Part shown: piece by piece, positions 9,976 to 13,875 of the stretch
How the letters are laid out: each line of letters starts with the position of its first letter
Numbering within the stretch: the stretch's first letter is position 1
Source: Hyphomicrobiales bacterium
GTDB lineage: Bacteria; Pseudomonadota; Alphaproteobacteria; Rhizobiales; Aestuariivirgaceae
NCBI GenBank assembly: GCA_026987255.1
Contig: JALSNA010000188.1
Coordinates: 1 to 13,875 of the forward strand
Direction: 5' to 3'
DNA length: 13,875 nt
Program-made: the position numbers and the translations under genes
The notes under the pieces: model-generated
Seen by the model: only the letters and a program-made list of their open reading frames with translations
Database searches by the model: none
What the model was told of the DNA's origin: nothing

Positions 9976-10829
9976 TGAGCGAAAGTGGCCAGACAACCAC
10001 CGCCGCCGCCATGGCCCGGCCCGCCCCACCGAAGCGGCGCTGGAGCAGGATGCGCCTGCTGGGCTGGGTGCTCATGGGGGTGTGGATCGCCGCCGGGCTG
10101 GCTTCGGTGTGGGTCATGTGGTCCGGATTCGACGCGGAGACCTTCGCGAAGTATTTCCCGCGCATGCTCAGGGGGCTGTGGGTCACAACCCTTCTGGTGA
10201 TCATTCCCATTTCCCTTGGCGCACTGATCGCCCTGGGCCTGGCCTGGATGCGCCTGTCGGGCAACAAATGGCTGGATGGCGCGGCCTTTGCCTACATGTA
10301 TTTCTTTCGCGGCACGCCCATGCTGGCGCAGGTCTTCTTGATCTACTACGGGGCCGGACAGCTGCGCCACGCGCTGGAGGCATGGAACCTGTGGTGGTTC
10401 TTCCGCGAGGCGTGGTATTGCGTGCTTTTGGCCTTTACCCTGAACACCGCCGCCTATCAGGCGGAGATCTACCGGGTGGCCATTTCGGCGGTGCCCGCCG
10501 GGCAGTGGGAAGGGGCTCTGGCGCTCGGTTTGTCGCGGCGGGTGACTTTCTTCAAGGTCATTCTGCCGCAGGCCATGATCACCGCCCTGCGGCCCCTGGG
10601 CAACGAGATCATCCTGATGATCAAGGGCTCGGCCATCGCCTCGGTGGTGACCATTTTCGACCTCATGGGGGCAACGCGGCTGGCCTTTTCGCGCACCTTC
10701 AATTTCGATGTCTATCTGTGGGCGGCCATCCTCTATCTGATCATCGTCGAGGCCATGCGGCGCATGTGGGACAGGCTGGAGGGCCTTTTGACCCGCCATC
10801 TGAAACGCGCCGGAGATGAGGAAAAATGA
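9975..10829 (+). CDS. Amino-acid ABC transporter permease, HisM-like
   Basis: Second membrane subunit, 284 residues. It has an N-terminal extension: a polar, basic stretch at 1-27 and an extra hydrophobic helix at about 28-49 before the common permease core begins near residue 62. The conserved FRGTPMLAQ is at 111-119 and the EAA loop EGALALGLSRRVTFFKVILP at 179-198. It should pair with the preceding permease. Both EAA loops are intact, implying that an ATPase docks, yet none is encoded in this cluster. Its stop overlaps the start of the following enzyme gene in ATGA. Confidence 0.92.
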   Translation: MSESGQTTTAAAMARPAPPKRRWSRMRLLGWVLMGVWIAAGLASVWVMWSGFDAETFAKYFPRMLRGLWVTTLLVIIPISLGALIALGLAWMRLSGNKWLDGAAFAYMYFFRGTPMLAQVFLIYYGAGQLRHALEAWNLWWFFREAWYCVLLAFTLNTAAYQAEIYRVAISAVPAGQWEGALALGLSRRVTFFKVILPQAMITALRPLGNEIILMIKGSAIASVVTIFDLMGATRLAFSRTFNFDVYLWAAILYLIIVEAMRRMWDRLEGLLTRHLKRAGDEEK

Positions 10830-11716
10830 CCACGCCCGCCGCCCGCCTGCGCGCCCATCTGGCCGCAAAGACCTGCCATGTCATGCCCTGTTGCTGGGAC
10901 GGGCTGAGCGCGAAACTGATCGAGCAGGCCGGGTTTCCCTTCACCTTCATGTCGGGGTTTTCGGTCGCCGCCGGGCGCGCCGGATTGCCCGATACCGGCC
11001 TGCTCAGCCTGGGTGAAATCCTCGATACGGGACGCGCCATCACCGGGGCCGTTTCCATACCCGTCCTGGGAGATGGCGATACCGGCCATGGCAATGCGCT
11101 CAACGTGCGGCGCACGGTGCGCCAGTTCGCCCGCGCCGGGTTTGCCGCGGTGATGATCGAGGATCAGGTCTCGCCCAAGCGCTGCGGCCACACCGGTGTG
11201 CGCGAGGTGATCTGCCGTGACGAGGCGCGCATGCGCATCCAGGCGGCGGTGGATGTCCGGGCGGAGGAAAACCTCGATATTCTCATCCTCGCCAGAACCG
11301 ACGCGCGCGCCGCCCTTGGCCTGGACGAGGCGCTGCGCCGGGCGGAAATCTTCCACCATCTGGGCGCCGACATCCTCTTCGTCGAGGCGCCGCGCTCACA
11401 CGAGGAACTGGCGCAGATCCCCGCCGCCGTCACCGGTGTTCACATGGCCAATATGCTGGAAGGCGGGCTGACCCCCCTGCTGGCGCCCGAGGAGCTGGCG
11501 CAGATGGGATACCGCATTGCCGCCTATCCGCTGACCTTGCTCTCGGCGGCCATGAAGGCCATGACCGAAGCCCTGGCGGCCATGCAGGCGGGCCACCACC
11601 CCCACGCCATGCTGATGGATTTCGCAGAGCTGAAAAGACGCATCGGCTTTGATGCCCATGATGAAATGGCCGCCCGCTACGCGCCATCGGGGGATATGGG
11701 AAAATCTGAATCCTGA
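10826..11716 (+). CDS. Isocitrate lyase/PEP mutase superfamily enzyme
   Basis: Predicted cytosolic TIM-barrel enzyme of 296 residues, the size of methylisocitrate lyase (PrpB) and oxaloacetate-decarboxylase-like members. Seen in the sequence: [14 protein letters not shown] at 24-37, the Mg-binding GDGDTGHGN at 82-90 (Asp83, Asp85), IEDQ at 111-114, the lyase motif KRCGH at 118-122 with Cys120, ILARTDA, and FVEAPRS. In isocitrate and methylisocitrate lyases the cysteine of K-K/R-C-G-H is catalytic, so C-C bond cleavage or decarboxylation of a 2-hydroxy or 2-oxo acid is more likely than phosphonate chemistry, but the substrate is unknown. The ATG at 10826 overlaps the permease stop by four bases and has GAGG upstream, so the gene is translationally coupled to the transporter. 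The next gene has its own copper-type promoter. It may act on something derived from the imported compound; that is inference. Confidence 0.85.
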   Translation: MTTPAARLRAHLAAKTCHVMPCCWDGLSAKLIEQAGFPFTFMSGFSVAAGRAGLPDTGLLSLGEILDTGRAITGAVSIPVLGDGDTGHGNALNVRRTVRQFARAGFAAVMIEDQVSPKRCGHTGVREVICRDEARMRIQAAVDVRAEENLDILILARTDARAALGLDEALRRAEIFHHLGADILFVEAPRSHEELAQIPAAVTGVHMANMLEGGLTPLLAPEELAQMGYRIAAYPLTLLSAAMKAMTEALAAMQAGHHPHAMLMDFAELKRRIGFDAHDEMAARYAPSGDMGKSES

Positions 11717-11739
11717 CCGATTTGCAATTTTTGCCCGGC

Positions 11740-11770
11740 TTGACCTTCCAGTTACTGGAAGGATTACATT
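11740..11770 (+). promoter_or_regulatory. CueR-type copper-responsive promoter
   Basis: The -35 box TTGACC (11740-11745) and -10 box TACATT (11765-11770) are separated by 19 bases, the over-long spacing typical of MerR-family activated promoters. The spacer contains a perfect dyad: CCTTCCAG (11744-11751), TTA, CTGGAAGG (11755-11762). This is close to the ACCTTCC...GGAAGG sites of CueR at copA promoters. It lies 24 bases after the lyase-family gene and 35 before the ATPase ATG. A CueR-like activator is therefore expected in the genome, though none is encoded in the window. Confidence 0.88.
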
Positions 11771-11805
11771 GTCCGCAGCAAAGATCATTCATCAGGAGTT
11801 TTCCC

Positions 11806-13875
11806 ATGTCCGATTGTTGCGGAACGAGTTGTTGCGGCGGCGATGAGCCTGTCATGAAGGTGGGCGAGACGGTGCGCGATCCGGTCTGCGGCATGACCGT
11901 CGATCCAAAGAACCCGGACAAGCCCTGGACGGAATATCACGGCGAGGTCATCCGCTTTTGCAATCCCAAGTGCAAGGAGAAGTTCCTGGCCGCTCCGGGA
12001 GCCTATCTGAAAGGCGTCGATCCGGTCTCCGGCGCGGTGGTTCACAAGCCCACCGCCGACTGGATGGCCAAATGGGAGGGCCACAGGGTCTATTTCGAAT
12101 CGCCCGGGAACCTGAAGCTCTTCGAGGCCAATCCGGAAGCCTTCTCGGCGCGGCTTGAGCCGCTGGCCCAGCCCGCGGCGGCGGCCGGGGCCAAGTGGGT
12201 CTGCGCCTGTCACCCGGAGGTGGTCTCCGACGGCCCCGGAGATTGCCCCATCTGCGGCATGGCCCTGGAGCCGTCGGTCAGCCCCGAGGCCGCCGGCGAG
12301 GACGAGGACCGCGAGCTGAAGGATTTCAGCTTGCGCTTCAAGGTGGGGCTGGTGTTCACCATCCCGCTGCTGATCATTTCCATGGGGCCGCTGTTCGGCC
12401 TGCGGCTGCCCGCCTTCCTCAGCGGCCAGATGGGCCATGTCATCCAGCTCATCCTGGCCACGCCGGTGGTGCTGTGGTGCGGCGCGCCGTTTTTCAAGCG
12501 CGCCCGGGATTCCATCAAGAGCCGCAATTACAACATGTGGACGCTCATCGGACTGGGCACCGGCGCGGCCTGGGCCTTCTCCGCCGTGGCCACCCTGGCG
12601 CCGGGCATCTTTCCGCCTGCCCTGCGCAACCCCGATGGCACCATGAGCGTCTATTTCGAATCGGCGGCGGTGATCATCCTGCTGGTGCTGGTGGGCCAGA
12701 TCCTGGAGCAAAAGGCGCGCAAGAAGACCGGTGACGCCATCCGCGCCCTCATGACCCTGCTGCCGGCCAGGGCGCACCGCATCCGCGAGGATGGCTCGGA
12801 GGAGGACATCGAGGCCGATTACGTGGTCATCGGCGACAGGCTGCGGGTGCGCGCCCATGAGGCGGTGCCGGTGGACGGCATCATCCTGGAGGGCCACAGT
12901 TCCGTGGATGAATCCATGCTCACCGGCGAATCCATGCCGGTGGAAAAGGCGCCGGGTGACGAGGTCATCGGCGGCACCAGGAACCTGGCCGGTTCCTTCA
13001 TCATGGAGGCGCGCCGGGTGGGGGCGGGCACCACCCTGGCGCAGATCGTCGCCATGGTGGGCGAGGCCAGACGCACCCGCGCGCCCATCCAGTCGCTGGC
13101 CGACAGGTTCGCCGGGTGGTTCGTGCCCGCGGTGGTGGCTGTGGCCATCATGGCCTTTGCCGCCTGGATGCTGTGGGGGCCAGAGCCGCGCTTTGCCTAT
13201 GCCATGGTGGCGGCCGTCTCGGTGCTGATCATCGCCTGTCCATGCGCCTTCGGCATGGCCACGCCCATGTCCATCACCGTGGCCTGCGGGCGCGGGGCGC
13301 GCGCCGGCATCCTGATCAAGGACGCCGCCCACCTGGAGCGGCTGGCCGAGGCCGATACCCTGATCATCGACAAGACCGGCACCATCACCACCGGCAGCCC
13401 GCAAGTCACCGATATCCTGGCCCATGGCGGGACCGCCGAAGTGGGGCTTGTCGCCCTGGCGGCGAGCGCCGAGAGCGGCTCGGCCCATCCGCTGGCCGAG
13501 GCCATATTGCGCAAGGCCGAAGAGATGGGCGCGAAGGCGGCAAGACCCGAGCGGTTCGAGACCCATACCGGAGAAGGCGTGGTGGCCACCATCGGCGGCA
13601 AGCCCCTCGCCCTGGGCAATGGCGCGCTCATGGCGCGGCTCGGCGTGGATATCTCGCCACTTGAGGAGAAGGCAGCCGCCTTGCGCGAGGAAGGCAAGAC
13701 GGTGGTCTTTCTGGCCGCCGGGGACAAGCTGCTGGGGGCGCTGGCCATTGCCGATCCGGTGAAGGACAATGCCGCGCGGGCCCTGGAGGCCCTCAAGGCC
13801 CATGGCATTGCCCATGTCATCATGGCCACCGGCGATGAGGAAGTGACCGCTCGGGCGGTGGCGCGCAAGGTGGGC
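11806..13875 (+). CDS. Copper-translocating P1B-type ATPase, 3' end outside window
   Basis: Inner-membrane heavy-metal ATPase, most likely Cu(I) export; 690 residues are visible and the frame is open at the window edge. The N-terminus has two Cys pairs (4-5, 9-10), a YHS domain at about 23-68 (Cys28, Cys52, Cys56), a second YHS-like copy at about 71-117 lacking all three cysteines, and a heavy-metal-binding domain at 131-156 (CACHPE, CPICGM). Six membrane segments follow. Catalytic motifs are TGE 373-375 (actuator), CPC 478-480, DKTGT 522-526 (phosphorylated Asp522), HP 561-562 and TGD 675-677. The motif context deviates slightly: [21 protein letters not shown]. The hinge GDGxND and the last helices lie beyond the window. 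AGGAG seven bases before the ATG fixes the start. The CueR-type promoter supports copper as substrate. Whether it is CopA- or CopB-like needs the last helices. Confidence 0.93.
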   Translation, partial: MSDCCGTSCCGGDEPVMKVGETVRDPVCGMTVDPKNPDKPWTEYHGEVIRFCNPKCKEKFLAAPGAYLKGVDPVSGAVVHKPTADWMAKWEGHRVYFESPGNLKLFEANPEAFSARLEPLAQPAAAAGAKWVCACHPEVVSDGPGDCPICGMALEPSVSPEAAGEDEDRELKDFSLRFKVGLVFTIPLLIISMGPLFGLRLPAFLSGQMGHVIQLILATPVVLWCGAPFFKRARDSIKSRNYNMWTLIGLGTGAAWAFSAVATLAPGIFPPALRNPDGTMSVYFESAAVIILLVLVGQILEQKARKKTGDAIRALMTLLPARAHRIREDGSEEDIEADYVVIGDRLRVRAHEAVPVDGIILEGHSSVDESMLTGESMPVEKAPGDEVIGGTRNLAGSFIMEARRVGAGTTLAQIVAMVGEARRTRAPIQSLADRFAGWFVPAVVAVAIMAFAAWMLWGPEPRFAYAMVAAVSVLIIACPCAFGMATPMSITVACGRGARAGILIKDAAHLERLAEADTLIIDKTGTITTGSPQVTDILAHGGTAEVGLVALAASAESGSAHPLAEAILRKAEEMGAKAARPERFETHTGEGVVATIGGKPLALGNGALMARLGVDISPLEEKAAALREEGKTVVFLAAGDKLLGALAIADPVKDNAARALEALKAHGIAHVIMATGDEEVTARAVARKVG

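Noticed and set aside
8278..10029. Long minus-strand open frame across the binding-protein and first permease genes
   Set aside because: It crosses two plus-strand genes and their intergenic hairpins and shows no domain; it is a shadow frame.
11183..11185. Calling the ICL/PEPM gene prpB from its KRCGH motif
   Set aside because: The motif supports a lyase-type enzyme, but no other propionate-pathway gene is nearby and several activities share this scaffold, so no symbol was assigned.
11785..13815. Long minus-strand open frame opposite the copper ATPase
   Set aside because: The plus strand here has all P-type ATPase motifs in order. The opposite frame is His/Gly-rich shadow sequence without a ribosome-binding site or known motif.

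Overview
The window looks like chromosomal DNA from a GC-rich alphaproteobacterium. The grounds are a Gram-negative-type GyrB of 805 residues carrying the extra domain between TOPRIM and the C-terminus, RecF and UbiE of proteobacterial type, a Tat-exported family 5 binding protein, and coding regions dominated by G/C third positions. I cannot name the genus from sequence alone.

Left part (1-5342, all minus strand): four housekeeping genes read right to left: ubiE (quinone methyltransferase), pyrF (OMP decarboxylase), recF (recombination repair) and gyrB (gyrase B). ubiE and pyrF overlap by one base. recF and gyrB are 16 bases apart. An AT-rich gap of 122 bases with a possible recF promoter separates the two pairs. 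The dnaA and dnaN genes that often precede recF-gyrB are absent here. The first 135 bases hold no gene but contain overlapping palindromes.

Middle part (5343-8221, plus strand): after a divergent promoter region come two genes without their usual partners. One is a Tat-exported family 5 (peptide/nickel-type) solute-binding protein with no permease or ATPase beside it, preceded by a structured leader. The other is a secreted protein with two spore-coat-protein-U-like domains and no chaperone or usher. An operator-like dyad lies between them.

Right-centre (8362-11716, plus strand): a probable four-gene operon. It encodes a periplasmic amino-acid-binding protein of the HisJ/LAO type, two HisQ/HisM-type permeases, and an isocitrate lyase/PEP mutase superfamily enzyme whose start overlaps the second permease. 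The ATPase such an importer needs is missing. A strong hairpin lies between the binding-protein gene and the permeases, and probably keeps binding protein in excess of permease.

Right edge (11740-13875, plus strand): a copper-type P1B ATPase cut off by the window end. Its promoter has a near-ideal CueR-type dyad in a 19-base spacer, so induction by copper is likely. Its cytosolic N-terminus is unusual: a CC...CC leader, a normal YHS domain, a second YHS-like copy without metal-binding cysteines, and a heavy-metal-binding domain with an extra cysteine.

I found no RNA genes, insertion sequences or CRISPR arrays. The points most worth following are the ATPase-less transporter joined to a lyase-type enzyme, the degenerate tandem YHS module, and the orphan SCPU protein with its upstream dyad.
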